NCBI GenBank assembly: GCA_963681505.1 | Contig: OY811972.1 | Span: 7,828,720 to 7,892,719, forward strand | DNA: 64,000 nt | Direction: 5' to 3' | DNA from: Eunapius fragilis | Lineage: Eukaryota > Porifera > Demospongiae > Spongillida > Spongillidae | Part shown: positions 21,401 to 28,748 of the stretch, in pieces | How the letters are laid out: each line of letters starts with the position of its first letter | Position numbering within the stretch: the stretch's first letter is position 1 | Notes under the pieces: model-generated | Databases searched by the model: none | Seen by the model: only the letters and a program-made list of their open reading frames with translations | Told to the model about the DNA's origin: nothing | Program-made: the position numbers and the translations under genes

Positions 21401-23989
21401 TTCACTATTGAAGAAAGCTATGTGACCTGTGACAACAACTCTTTCACCATTTCACGGATGTAATTTTCAGCACAATGATGTAGACCCAGTGCTGCACCTT
21501 TTTCCCCTTCAGATGTAATATTTAGACCACTGTTTGCTAAACGTTCAGATGCATTGGCAGCATATGGAGACTTTACGATTTGGTTCGACTAACAAAACAC
21601 CGATGTGTGTAAATATAACGAGACTATCCCACTAAGTCAAAGAGATGTGAGGGAATCACCTGCAGTGACATCATCTGTGTACCACACTTGCTTTATATTT
21701 GAGGTACAGTACTACATGTACATGTAAGTCCCATTGAATCATTAATGTCAGCCCCTGCCTATATGTATGCACTTGGGCTTGACACACCTGAGTAACGTGC
21801 ACACTTCTTTAATCTCAATAGCACACCTTTTGTGTATACGTATGTGTTGTGGGAGAAGGGGGTGGGGGAGCAATTCTCATAAATTTTATTACATGTAGCC
21901 CTCTGCCACTGCATCTTTATAACATCCCTCCATACCTTCATTAGTCCATATACATGTGTTTAGGTCAATGGCATCTGGTTAATTTTGATTAATTTTATCA
22001 TTAACATCAGCCCAGCTCTACAGTTGAAGATTCCAGAAGTGCTTATCAATGTAACATGTACATGTAGCTGATGGGTGTGGGGTGATATGATGGCATTCTA
22101 ATTCCAAACTGAAAGTAAATGTAACAAGTACATTGCATGTGCATTGACAACATTAAACATTTAATAAGTATGGAAATTACATTTTCAACACATGTACATG
22201 TGGCATAAAGTATTCGTCCTAATAGGGCATATAAATCTTGCATGATTAGTTATATTTCAATATTGGAAAAACCTTACTACTAGTGAATCTACCTTACATT
22301 CTAATGGCACATAATGATCCAGATATGATAGTGTAGCTTGAGATATACAGCCATTAACCCATGACTAGGGCATAACTGTCTCATGTACACATGCATGTTG
22401 TTAATATGACTTATGAAAACCTTGCACAGGTTTTGGTTAAAAAAAATGATGCAAATTTCATAGCGCTTACCGAAGGGAGGGGCCAACCCCACGAAGGGCG
22501 CCAAAGGGGGAGGCGCATTATTGATTTTGCAATCTTAGTCATTTGTTTCATTTGATATGTTAGTAGCTATTGTACTTTTAGAAACAAATGGCTACATGTA
22601 GTAATCATATTGCAGCACTAAAAAATGGAGCAGATCATTTCATACCAACCTTAATAGCCTGATTGATATCAGCTCGTGCTTCAATGAGTTTCTTTACTAC
22701 TTCAAGGCGTCCATTGAAACTTGCTGTCCACAATGGACTCCGACCGTCCTAATACAAGAGTGATCAATGTAAATTACTTATATTAATGACCAGTCCTTTG
22801 TGTTTTACAAGTAATCGTTGTGCAAGTACATGTACACACACTTCAATGTAAGTCCAACAACAAATGATTGTGCATGCTACAGTTCATAATGTGTGCAGAT
22901 AGTGGACCGTCTCCTCTGTTGACTGGCCTGGTAAGTCAGCTGAAGTAAATTTGCCAATGTCAGGCAAATAAATGTATAAATTCATTAACTAAGTCAACTG
23001 AATTAATTAGTAAATTGCTGTGATTGAACAATACCATTGCCTGTGTTGTTAAGTCGTATAAGTGGTTTGTGGCATATTAGGAAGCTGCAATGCACTAAAA
23101 GATCTTATTTGCATGTGGCATTTGTGGCTGGCACACACTATCAAAGAAACACTTGTGGCATAAATGAAAGACAAATAAACCTCAGTGTTGATAGCTGTTG
23201 TTATGATAACTTATGTAACACACTTACATGTACCACCACTTAGTAATACAAGCGAAGTTAAAAAACTAAATATGGCTGCGACATCATCAAATGCATACGG
23301 TTCTCAGGGGTTATCGATACACTGAAATTTAAAAATGCGAGATATTGGTCTTCCCTTGATGTTTTAAACATATTTTTAAAAACTTCTATATCAATCCAAA
23401 TTTTTAAAACAGCGCTTTAGTATTTAACCCTTTCACACCCACAAAATGATAAATATGGGTTCCACTTAAGTTCGATGTCAATAATGATAATGTCTGTATC
23501 AATGGAATGAGCTTTCCAAGTTGAACTTTATCTGGAAAAATTAGTTATTCAGGACATCATATTTCGTAAGCCATTCAAGTTATTAAAATAATAAACGGTA
23601 AAAGAAACATTCATCCCAAAGACAAACAAATATGAGTAAATGCATCATGATCTGAAGATGTGAAGCACGCTCCCATACAAAGTCACAGTGGAATGACCCA
23701 CACCTGAGTAACGTGCACACTTCTTTAATCTCGATAGCACACCTTGTGTGTACATGTACATATATGTGTTGTGGGGGGGAAGGGGTGGGTAGAAATTTTA
23801 TTTGCATTTAGCCTTTTGCATCCTTATAACATCCCTCCATACCCTCATTAGTCCATATACATCTCTCCACAACTAAACATCACTTACATCAGATCTTGCT
23901 ATATTCACTCCAGCACCAGCTCCCAACAAGGTCTGTACTACATCACGATGACCCTTCTCACTTGCCGCATACAGTGGAGTTGTATTGTC
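3160..23989 (-). CDS. Multi-exon ANK-NHR-Roc-COR-Death adaptor gene (whole model)
   Basis: Gene-level entry; exons are listed separately. Coding order on the minus strand is a series of single-ankyrin exons (23888-8930), three exons forming one Neuralized-homology repeat (7860-6372), a 2 kb exon with a Roc-type GTPase and COR-like region (5503-3479) and a Death-domain exon (3428-3160). All junctions from the last ankyrin exon to the stop use GT-AG sites and keep frame, although the junction into the NHR needs a shifted donor at 8929/8930 (see that exon). Ankyrin repeats would bind partners, the NHR is a protein-interaction module also used by Neuralized ubiquitin ligases, Roc-COR is a regulated GTPase and the Death domain self-associates or recruits signalling proteins. 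A cytoplasmic innate-immune or cell-death switch is inferred. Further ankyrin exons at 42.1 and perhaps 46.6 kb may extend it to about 43 kb; I cannot exclude two tandem genes. Confidence 0.75.
3479..5503 (-). CDS. Roc-type GTPase plus COR-like region (2,025 bp exon)
   Basis: One long exon. A P-loop GIAGVGKT lies about 25 residues in (near 5406-5429). After an approximately 155-residue insert rich in P, T and S comes the switch motif DSGGQPQF, then VVGTHRDE, which fits the base-recognition loop. IKWFGLE followed by a helical stretch (LARSLGMDEQALEAALLHM) is characteristic of a COR domain after Roc, as in LRRK and DAPK proteins. The second half carries a Cys pattern (CSNDSC, then CNSC about 15 residues later) that could bind zinc, just before the Death exon. 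The open frame extends to an ATG at 5558, but the acceptor TCTCTATCAG just above 5503 gives exactly the phase needed after the NHR exon, so I place the exon start there. A shorter protein starting at 5558 remains possible. Confidence 0.88.
5560..6371. other. Intron between the NHR and Roc-COR exons
   Basis: About 0.87 kb (5504-6371) with a GTAAGC donor on the minus strand at 6371 and a TCTCTATCAG acceptor at 5504. It is A/T-rich and has no further coding sequence that I recognise. Confidence 0.6.
6372..6654 (-). CDS. NHR domain, third exon (C-terminal part)
   Basis: 283 bp exon, acceptor ATATCACCAG at its upper end and donor GTAAGC at 6371. The frame reads GDTVGLLYTNSGTLHLFING, then VPMGVYGLVDLYGQCVKVSL, which is the most conserved part of the Neuralized-homology repeat: a G-x-VG core, an FxNG turn and the VDLYGQC strand. 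It ends in phase 1 after QQRKQLA and joins the GTPase exon in frame. The NHR is a SPRY-like beta sandwich that binds peptide ligands. Without splicing the frame runs only 29 bases further to a stop, so an NHR-only end product would also be conceivable. Confidence 0.85.
6765..7035. repeat. Dispersed repeat, copy 1 (inverted copy at 16.3 kb)
   Basis: About 270 bp inside the NHR intron, nearly identical to the reverse complement of 16256-16520. Both copies share a 68-codon open frame (6829-7035 here) with few differences, and start or end at CATGGGCATGTAC-like sequence. There is no obvious target duplication. It is either a short non-autonomous element or a piece of duplicated sequence; the shared open frame is short enough to be chance. 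Confidence 0.8.
7132..7308 (-). CDS. NHR domain, middle exon
   Basis: 177 bp, exactly 59 codons, phase 0 at both ends. Acceptor CATCAATAG and donor GTATGAC. The translation runs from VEIMEVDSKWSGSLSIGVTT to SLALYAGGQ. The W-x-GSL-x-IGVT motif is typical of the NHR, where it follows the strand encoded by the previous exon. Joining to the flanking exons needs no frame adjustment. The first 23 bases and the intron upstream are duplicated at 53.3 kb. Confidence 0.85.
7725..7860 (-). CDS. NHR domain, first exon
   Basis: 136 bp exon; acceptor CTCTCAATAG, donor GTGAGATG. It encodes LVTFASTHGDNIRLEHGGQV, then a GIVITSAPLP segment and DVIFQ, matching the N-terminal strands of the Neuralized-homology repeat (F-x-HG-x-N-x-x-L, followed by a G-I-V-x-S core). 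One base precedes the first full codon, so the preceding exon must end with two bases of a split codon. The 42 bp exon at 8316 does not supply this, whereas a shifted donor of the ankyrin exon at 8930 does. An almost identical exon is present at 53882-54017. Confidence 0.83.
8316..8357 (-). pseudogene. Small linker exon with damaged splice acceptor
   Basis: In the duplicate at 54501-54542 this is a 42 bp exon (acceptor CTACTTCAG, donor GTGAGTAG) encoding 14 residues, DDGLTEQNNLKPSE. Here the acceptor reads CTACTTCAC: the invariant G has become C. The donor is intact. The exon is a multiple of three but its phase does not fit the NHR exon that follows, while skipping it can restore frame. I therefore regard it as a cassette exon that is probably no longer used. 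Confidence 0.55.
8358..8929. other. Intron before the terminal ankyrin exon
   Basis: A/T-rich intronic sequence upstream of the linker exon, containing CATGTACATG-type motifs. No coding sequence or element boundary recognised. Confidence 0.5.
8930..9015 (-). CDS. Terminal ankyrin exon with two alternative donors
   Basis: The exon starts after TTTACTTGTAG and encodes NGSTPLDIAVETGHKEIIEL followed by LKHNRSK, a clear ankyrin repeat (TPL-x-x-A, GH-x-E-I-I-x-LL). Two tandem donors overlap here: AAG|GTTAGG ending at 8935 (27 codons, phase 0) and the repeat of the same motif five bases later, ending at 8930 (phase 2). Only the longer form joins the first NHR exon in frame directly. It is shorter than the 33-34 codon ankyrin exons upstream and differs from them in sequence, so it caps the array. 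Confidence 0.8.
9226..9327 (-). CDS. Ankyrin exon, type A (34 codons)
   Basis: 102 bp exon, acceptor CTTACCAG, donor GTAAGTG, phase 0 on both sides. It reads DNATPLYIASQEDHHDVVQT with LLGAGADMNIATSD: a complete ankyrin repeat with the TPL helix start, HHDVV second helix and GAD-x-N hairpin. Flanking intron sequence is shared with the type A exons at 13.2, 20.5 and 23.9 kb. Confidence 0.85.
10238..10336 (-). CDS. Ankyrin exon, type B (33 codons)
   Basis: 99 bp, acceptor TTGTATTAG, donor GTTGGTG, phase 0 at both ends. It encodes DSVSPLLIASFNGHCEVVKK then LIEAGANINQANK, an intact ankyrin repeat. Exon and flanking intron are paralogous to those at 11.6, 22.6 and 42.1 kb. Confidence 0.85.
11626..11724 (-). 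CDS. Ankyrin exon, type B (33 codons)
   Basis: 99 bp, phase 0 at both ends, donor GTTGGTA. It encodes DGRSPLWTASLNGRFEVVEK and then LIEAGADISQADK, all ankyrin-consensus positions present except the usual GH, here GR. The intron to its left repeats the GGGGAGGGGCATTAT-like block seen near 9.96 and 22.5 kb. Confidence 0.84.
12425..12930 (+). pseudogene. DIRS-like retroelement fragment, RNase H region
   Basis: Inserted within an intron that at 23.4 kb lacks it. The fragment starts with the same sequence that ends the RT fragment at 16.14-16.18 kb (GGTTGGCAAGA), so both come from one family. Overlapping frames contain peptides such as VAQGSWLPGEAAQSSTGREL, typical of the RNase H region of DIRS/Ngaro-type elements (a W-x-P-x-E then S-S-T-x-REL pattern). 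Several frameshifts and stops show it is dead. The downstream part (12920-12990) matches 18898-19000, where the longer copy resumes after its insertion. Confidence 0.7.
13157..13258 (-). CDS. Ankyrin exon, type A (34 codons)
   Basis: 102 bp, acceptor CTTACCAG, donor GTAAGAG, phase 0. It encodes DNATPLYMASQGGHHDVVLT followed by LLGAGAGVNIATSD. The repeat is intact; the usual GAD is GAG here and in two other A exons. The exon sits in a block (about 11.3-13.65 kb) duplicated at 22.5-24.35 kb. Confidence 0.84.
13655..14668. mobile_element. 1.0 kb DNA element with TTAA target duplication
   Basis: The sequence ACACCATTAAACCATCCAC is continuous at about 20.98 and 28.06 kb but interrupted here: CACCATTAA, then GGTGACAGGA..., ending ...CAATTACC and TTAAACCATCC. 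This gives a TTAA duplication at 13651-13654 and 14669-14672, as in piggyBac or Kolobok superfamilies. Terminal repeats are poor (GGT...TACCC at both ends). Inside, a roughly 40 bp block (ATCAAGGTGGCATATCTTAA) occurs twice, near 14373 and 14588. No transposase frame, so non-autonomous. Confidence 0.75.
14985..15310 (+). repeat. Duplicated intronic block, copy 1 (other copy 40.84 kb)
   Basis: Nearly identical to 40842-41205. Both contain a 99-111 codon frame beginning MVYLH and ending near LCLVGTLLSI, with substitutions and a small indel. A shortened version lies at 28.07-28.19 kb after the pogo element. The block belongs to the intron upstream of type A ankyrin exons. I do not recognise the frame as a protein and treat it as duplicated non-coding DNA. 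Confidence 0.7.
15455..16182 (+). pseudogene. DIRS-like reverse transcriptase pseudogene
   Basis: Read across three frames, the stretch shows the RT order of DIRS-type elements: EGYVIPFYFKP near 15475, KKRLVLNLRHVNQL near 15655, YVFSKLMRPFVKQW near 15835, then YLDN in place of the catalytic YLDD at about 15905, and KSVWFPSLSTAWLGFDADLE at 16015-16070. At least four frameshifts and internal stops make it non-functional. It is cut off at 16182 inside the segment that continues intact at 12.45 kb. The rest of the element resumes at 18.9 kb and ends with the recombinase at 20.1 kb. Confidence 0.75.
16186..16245 (+). repeat. Solo terminal fragment of the 16.5-18.9 kb TTAA element
   Basis: GTTTACGTAAGACGCGGGGA and the following 35 bases match the left end of the element starting at 16531 but lack its first seven bases. 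It lies exactly where the DIRS RT sequence stops, so it probably marks an earlier insertion or an aborted duplication. Confidence 0.65.
16256..16520. repeat. Dispersed repeat, copy 2 (inverted relative to 6.8 kb)
   Basis: Reverse complement of 6765-7035 with few differences. It is inserted between the solo terminal fragment and the complete TTAA element, so it arrived in or after the first insertion. Confidence 0.8.
16790..17089 (+). CDS. Unrecognised 99-codon frame in the TTAA element
   Basis: Starts MYVKTTQLPFKEQC. It contains a Cys-rich stretch (CIAKKGKHRNGACKTC, then C-x-x-H) and GRPRK, an AT-hook-like core, near the end. These would fit a small DNA-binding protein, but the frame is short and may be the 5' part of a spliced gene continuing into the repeat. 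No family identified. Confidence 0.3.
   Translation: MYVKTTQLPFKEQCVLLTKRGNNDDEYNYLINSCFEIVSHFTRMAPGCIAKKGKHRNGACKTCNSGVSVIVCRQHTHGRPRKQLKPHWLIKPVVIAFQL
17194..18178. repeat. 24 bp minisatellite, about 41 units
   Basis: Unit GTTCCCACAGCTGTCCCTGG plus four bases (TACT, CTAC or ATAC variants), about 985 bp in all. Occasional 18-22 bp units shift the frame. As 24 is a multiple of three, long frames are open on both strands (up to 394 codons on plus); on plus one frame reads VPTAVPGT repeats. CAGCTG is palindromic. The apparent proteins have no other support. Confidence 0.95.
18960..19115. repeat. Short minisatellite with GTGTGGCCAGTGAGTG core
   Basis: The core GTGTGGCCAGTGAG recurs about four times at 30-50 bp intervals with GAGTTGTGAGTG-like spacers. 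It lies in the N-terminal or linker zone of the DIRS recombinase pseudogene and a single related unit occurs at 12.97 kb, so the expansion occurred after the two copies diverged. Confidence 0.75.
19290..20121 (+). pseudogene. Tyrosine recombinase pseudogene (DIRS/Ngaro-like)
   Basis: The frame 19405-19809 shows EPVTADMLRAMVDL, LSDVRLLVLCLVAFAGFMH and DELLKLQCSDIAF, the first half of the tyrosine recombinase catalytic core. A G-run (about 19850-19877) breaks the frame. Past it the frame reads LLEKTEQLGMDPSVFGMHSL, then WAGGATAAVRAG: the catalytic H-x-L-R motif has W for R. A TAG (20038-20040) interrupts the following segment, after which the C-terminal portion runs to TAA at 20121. Three independent lesions show it is dead. 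Together with the RT at 15.5 kb it defines a DIRS-type element rather than a cellular gene. Confidence 0.82.
19850..19877 (+). repeat. Poly-G run
   Basis: A run of more than 20 G interrupts the recombinase pseudogene. Similar runs occur at about 24387 (G), 59800 (G) and 61040 (C). Length is error-prone in sequencing and assembly. Confidence 0.85.
20541..20642 (-). CDS. Ankyrin exon, type A (34 codons)
   Basis: 102 bp, acceptor CTTACCAG, donor GTAAGTG, phase 0. Encodes DNTTPLNVASYNGHHDVVQT and LLGAGAGVNIARSN, an intact repeat. It is separated from the exon at 13.2 kb by the DIRS/TTAA nest. Confidence 0.83.
21427..21588 (-). CDS. Probable 54-codon exon with degenerate ankyrin repeat
   Basis: 162 bp between TTTTGTTAG and CACAG|GTCACA, open throughout and phase 0 at both ends like the neighbouring exons. 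The second half, KGAALGLHHCAENYIREMVK then ELLSQ, resembles an ankyrin repeat (G-x-x-L-x-L-x-x-x-AEN, IREMVKELL). The first half (SNQIVKSPYAANASERLANS) ends like the hairpin of a preceding repeat. The donor is weak. No paralogue in the window. Confidence 0.5.
22650..22748 (-). CDS. Ankyrin exon, type B (33 codons)
   Basis: 99 bp, acceptor TTGTATTAG, donor GTTGGTA, phase 0. Encodes DGRSPLWTASFNGRLEVVKK and LIEARADINQAIK. The hairpin glycine of GAD is R here. Exon and intron closely match those at 11.6 kb. Confidence 0.84.
23888..23989 (-). CDS. Ankyrin exon, type A (34 codons)
   Basis: 102 bp, acceptor CTTACCAG, donor GTAAGTG, phase 0. Encodes DNTTPLYAASEKGHRDVVQT and LLGAGAGVNIARSD. It lies just downstream (on the minus strand) of the pogo-like element, which inserted into its upstream intron. 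Confidence 0.84.
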
Positions 23990-24344
23990 CTGGTAAGGAG
24001 AGAAGGAACAAAGGCATCACAGATGCACATAAGAAGGGAGAACAGTTTGAAAGAGAATATGAAGAAGAGAAGTGAATGAGAAAAGTACAGAGGGAGAAGG
24101 TGCATGTTGGGAGGGTGTAGAAATGGCAACATCACCAGATCAATTTGTACATATATATGATGTGTTGCAGCAAGTACTCTGTACACATGTTGGTACACAT
24201 GGTTTGTGGTATTTGGGTAAGGACTGCTGTCATGGGCCTTGGCCCACCACAATCTACATGTACATGTACATGTATACTGATAGGATAATTAATAATATTC
24301 AACATCTCAAGTGCCAGCTGAGGTGGAGGGGAAGTTTACATGTA

Positions 24345-27300
24345 AGGTAAACCGCAATATAAGAACGGCTTGTCTTAATTACAACGAGGGGGGGGGGGGG
24401 GGGGGGAGGTTTTATTAAAACCACTTTTGATAATACGTTGTTTACGCAAGGGCCAGGGTTGAGGTGAAAACATGGCGTCGGTGACAACTATTTCTCGCCC
24501 AGTTCGGCCCTGCTCCGTGGTGTCCTGAAGCTGTTTTGGATGTTGTTCCTTTTTTTCAATTCCAAAAACTGATGAAAGAGCAGATGAATGTTTGCCATGG
24601 GATTCGTAGGGAACAGTATGACACGTTTTTGGCGGCCATGTGCGGGAAGCGCTCACAGACATGTCTTGATAAGGTAACGCATATTCGTTGGTACCTGCTG
24701 TTTGCATTTAAGTCTCTTTTACAGACAACACCTGAAATTGATGAGAAGTCAGATGCGCTTGCTTATCAACTTCTGTCTGCTGAGCAAATGCATCAGCAAC
24801 TTCGTCAGAAAATGCGACAATCGTCCCGGTCACGACCTAGGGCCATTTGTTCTGCTGGACGATCTAGGGCCACTTTTTCTGCTCGCCATACCAAGAAACG
24901 GTTTGGAACATGTAGGAAAAAGCTGACGAAGAAGCATCTGCGAGTCAATTATTCAACTGAAGAGAACAAGCAGGTACATTTAAACTGAATATTGTACGTT
25001 TGCAAGAACACATATTAACATGGTTTTTGGCAGAGGCTGGACAGAGCAATTGAGTACTACCGGAGCCGGTGCCAGTCAGACAGTCCTATTTCAATGGGGG
25101 AACTTGCTCGCCAATATTGCATTCCTCGCTCAGTAATTTCCAAAACACTAAGTGGTAAAAGAAAACGGAATTCGCATGCTGGACGCCCTCCAGCACTTCC
25201 GTCCAAATTGGAGTCACAAATTGCAGTATGCTCTTGACATGGATGCACATGGATTTGGCCTGTTGTTGAAGGACATACGTGCCATTGCTCAAGATGTGTC
25301 TTCTAAATATGGCATTAATTTGAAGGCCTCTTGGAAATGGCTTACTGGCCTTTATCAGAGGCACCCTGAACTTGCTACTAGACGTGCTCAGGCGTTTGAA
25401 AGAGTTCCAGCAAGTGGGATGAACAGAGAGCAAGTGACTGAGTATTTTGATGTACTTGAAAGATGTTACAATGTGTGTTGTGGGAGTGGAGAGACTGTGG
25501 TAGACGGTGACTTTGTTTGGAACTTGGACGAGACTAATGTCCAACAGGACCAATCTGGTTGTCTCGTTGTAAGGCAAGTTCCAATGGCTGCACATGCATA
25601 AAAGATGATGTCCTTTTTTTTTTACTGTGCGAGGGAAAAGTGAGGTGAAAAAGCAGTCCAGTCATACGCCATCTGGTTGTTGCTTGACAGCTGTTGCAAC
25701 AGTCACTGCTGGCAATGCTTTGGTTGACCCAGTGCTTATTTTTGAGGGGGCTCGTGTCACTAAGGATGAGCTCCTTTCTGATGGTAGTCTGAAGTGCCTA
25801 CCAGTGGGCACCAAATGGACAATGACACAGAAGGGGTATATGACAGACGGCACCTGGGGAAACGTAGTGCCTCATCTGATTAACCAGGCAGCCATGGTAC
25901 GAGTAATGAGAGGAAAACCTGAGCAATGGATTCTGCTGGTGATGGATGGCTTTGGTGCTCATTGTTATTCCCCGAAATCACTATCAAACCTCCTTCAAGC
26001 TAAGATCAAAGCAGTTAGAATCCCCTCACACACATCTCATGCTCTGCAACCTCTTGACGTCGCTGTGTTTAAGCACTTGAAGACCTTCTTCAGGGACGTT
26101 CTGGATGCCATGTCATATGTCAATGCCAAAGCACTTAACAAATATGAACTGGCAAAGGTATTTAGTGCTTCTTGGCGCAGAACGATGGCAGCTCGTGATG
26201 CAGGTGGATGGTCTCTGGCTCAAATTGGGATGTGCAAGTGTGGTATTTATCCCCTTAACAAGCACTGGGGTTAAAGATAATCCGCACCAGTTTGTTATGG
26301 CAGAAACTTATTCATCCAGTGATGTCAAAATAAGGCAAGTATTCTCATGTTCTTGTATGAAATATCATCACTTATAATTTCAGGAATATTGTCCATGTGG
26401 CAGCTGTGATGGGTGTAGAGTCTCTGCAAGAAGCAAGAGATATTTACACTGCACACAAGCTTATGGCCTCCTCTGAATTTGGACCCCTACTCAAGCACAT
26501 TCAGGAACGGTATCCTCAATTGCAGGTTGATGATGTTGTTACGATGCTGACTCAGGTCACAATACAGGAATCCACTCATGCCATTGATGGAGTTTGTGTA
26601 GTGCCCTGGTTTGAGAATCGGCTTAGGGAATACCTCCACTATTGTGGATACCAGGCTGACATTGATCATGAGCTGGGGGATGGGGATATTAGTGCTGAGG
26701 GAAGTGAGGAGATGGAAGTGGAAGAAGGGGAGACTGCAGAAGGGGACATGGAAGATGAGGAAACACGTGATGTTGCTATCAAAGGCCGGATGCATGCCAG
26801 ACAGAATTATGAGATTGGTGGAATGGGAATTGAAGAAGAAGGAAGAAGCTGAAGAAATGGAAAAAAAGAGGGCTGAAAAGGAAGCAAAAAAGAAGGAGCG
26901 TGCATTGAATGCAAAGTTGAAGGAGGATGAGAAGGCGTTGAAAGCACAGGTGAATATAGTTGCGTTTCTTAACGCCATAGGTGGGTTTTTACCACCAGAT
27001 TTTGATGGAACAAAAGCCTTAGTTTCCAAAAGTGTGATGGTTAAGTTTTTCTGCTCAGCACCTAGGAGGGAAGAAATGGAAGGAATGGCTTGCATCTCAG
27101 CAGAAAATCCCTACACCTGTGAATAGTAAACAAACTACAGTGGAGTTGATATGGACATATATTAACTACATTCGACAATCAGATCCGGAGCGTGTGTGGG
27201 GGTCCCTGGAAAAGACACCGATGCCGAGTAAACAATCGTTAAACAATCGTTGTTTTTCGTGCTGTATTATTTCATCGTAATCGTTGGGAGGAGAAAAATT

Positions 27301-28046
27301 TTTTGCCGTAAATATTTATCATTTAACCACACACAGACAGGTTTTATGGTAAACAAGGTACATGAACTGCTGGCGAATCTATATCATTTCTGTGGATGAG
27401 CTTTTGTAGTCACATTCTTGCTGGTCAAAGTGTCTCTGATAACCTGAATTGGACACTGTTCGTTTGTCGACCTGCTCAGCGTTGCGCTTCTTATCTGTAG
27501 ATTCGTCCATTTCAATGGCGGCCACGATACCCACTATTTGACTTCGTTTTATTCTTCCGCAACTCTGTGTATGACCGAAATGACCGACAGCAACAATTTG
27601 GCAATGGTTTCTGAACAAAGTCTAACAGTTCACGTACTTTGAACTCACCTGTACGGCATCTGGCTACGTGAAGCGCCATATAGATCACTCGTGTTGAAAG
27701 GTGATCATGGAGTAATGGTAGAGGACACTAAAAATAGGTTTGGATTGCTTCTTTAGCTTGAACTTTATTGGGTTGGTTTAACAGTTCTTTCATGTAGAAG
27801 GTTTTTCTCAAAGTTAAAAACACCCCCGTTCTAATTTAGATGTATCGGCGTCAAACCCCCCCTCACAGTGTATGCAACAAAATTGATTACACGGACGTTA
27901 CTATGCATTAATATAACATTAAAAATGCGCTTTCTTGGAGCAATATAACACAAATAAGAACTATGCAATTTCTAAATATTATCTGCATAAAGCATTGGCC
28001 CAAACTTGCGGCGTTTTCAAAACCGTTCTAATATGGCAGTTTACCT
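24345..28046 (+). mobile_element. Pogo/Tigger-like DNA transposon, 3.7 kb
   Basis: Terminal inverted repeats of 24 bp (24345-24368 and 28023-28046) start AGGTAAAC and end AGAACGG, differing at three positions. TA is duplicated on both sides (24343-24344, 28047-28048). The unfilled target CATGTACATGGAAAG is visible at 13.63 and 20.96 kb. TA targeting plus the transposase type place it in the pogo group of Tc1/mariner. A poly-G run lies at about 24387. The 0.9 kb after the transposase is non-coding. Confidence 0.92.
24536..27126 (+). pseudogene. Pogo/Tigger-like transposase, broken into several frames
   Basis: A first piece (24536-24975) ends at a donor GTACAT. After an intron with a TTTTGGCAG acceptor at 25032-25033, a helix-turn-helix follows (MGELARQYCIPRSVISKTLS). 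A frameshift near 25228 separates this from the next frame, which carries the first catalytic Asp in LDETN near 25525. The block 25627-26274 has VMDGFGAH (second Asp) and LQPLDVAVFK (third Asp), the DDD-type catalytic triad of pogo transposases. The C-terminal part (26397-27126) is acidic then coiled-coil-like (KKRAEKEAKKKERALNAKLK) with one more frameshift near 26830. The catalytic residues remain, but the frameshifts make this copy inactive. Confidence 0.85.
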
Positions 28047-28049
28047 TAC

Positions 28050-28432
28050 ATGGAAAGTACACCATTAAACCATCCACATGTCATGGTGATTAGATGAAAT
28101 GGAGTGCCATGTTGGGGGCAAGGATTTAAGGGATGGAGCTATGCTTGAGGATATTCTAGGTTAAAAGCTTTATTCCTAAGTCCAAGGCATACATGTAACT
28201 TGCCTAACAGTTTTTAACAAACTAAGGCTCATGAGCATAGCAACCAAATAAGTCAATACTTAATTATTGACCTGATATCAATATTTTTAAAAATCAGATT
28301 TTTTGGGTGATACGTGGCGGTTACTATGGATTGTCCAATCAAATCAATTGATTGCATAATCTTATTTGTCGTGAATGCAATTATCTCTCGCATATGCGGT
28401 GGTTCACTTTGTTCTTTGCAACAAAGTGTGAC
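28050..28432. other. Remnant of duplicated intron plus 5' flank of the LTR element
   Basis: 28050-28190 is a shortened version of the block seen at 14.67-15.3 kb. 28200-28432 is unmatched A/T-rich sequence ending in GTGAC, the target site of the LTR element. Confidence 0.5.
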
Positions 28433-28674
28433 TGTAAAGGAATGGGAACGAGGTGGACATGAGAACTTCATGTCTCCACAGCAGCCCTGAGAGAACGATC
28501 CTACCCAATGGGAAGCCAGGGAGTATGGACCAATGGCATGCGTTATTCCCTAGTATAAAATGCACATGTTGTATGGAGTATGCATGAAAAGTGTTATCAA
28601 GAGACCTACAACTGTGTTTGTGGTCAAAAACCCGGAGGCGGCTTACTGGTGCGCGCAGAATATCGTTACATTTT
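28433..28674 (+). repeat. 5' LTR of the Gmr1-like element
   Basis: Starts TGTAAAGGAATGGGAACGAG. The TATA-like TAGTATAAAA at about 28551-28560 may be its promoter. The 3' LTR ends TTTTACA, whereas here TTTT is followed directly by GGTGGCAGCGG, so the last bases have been lost or replaced. The TGGTGGCAGCGG stretch at 28674 is in the position of the tRNA primer-binding site. Confidence 0.9.
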
Positions 28675-28748
28675 GGTGGCAGCGGTGGGATCTGCGTTCG
28701 ACAGTTGTCTCAACGACCCACATAGCAGTGTGTAAGTGTAAAGTGTAT

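Noticed and set aside
26487-27095. 202-codon minus frame rich in F and S
   Set aside because: Antisense of the charged coiled-coil end of the pogo transposase.
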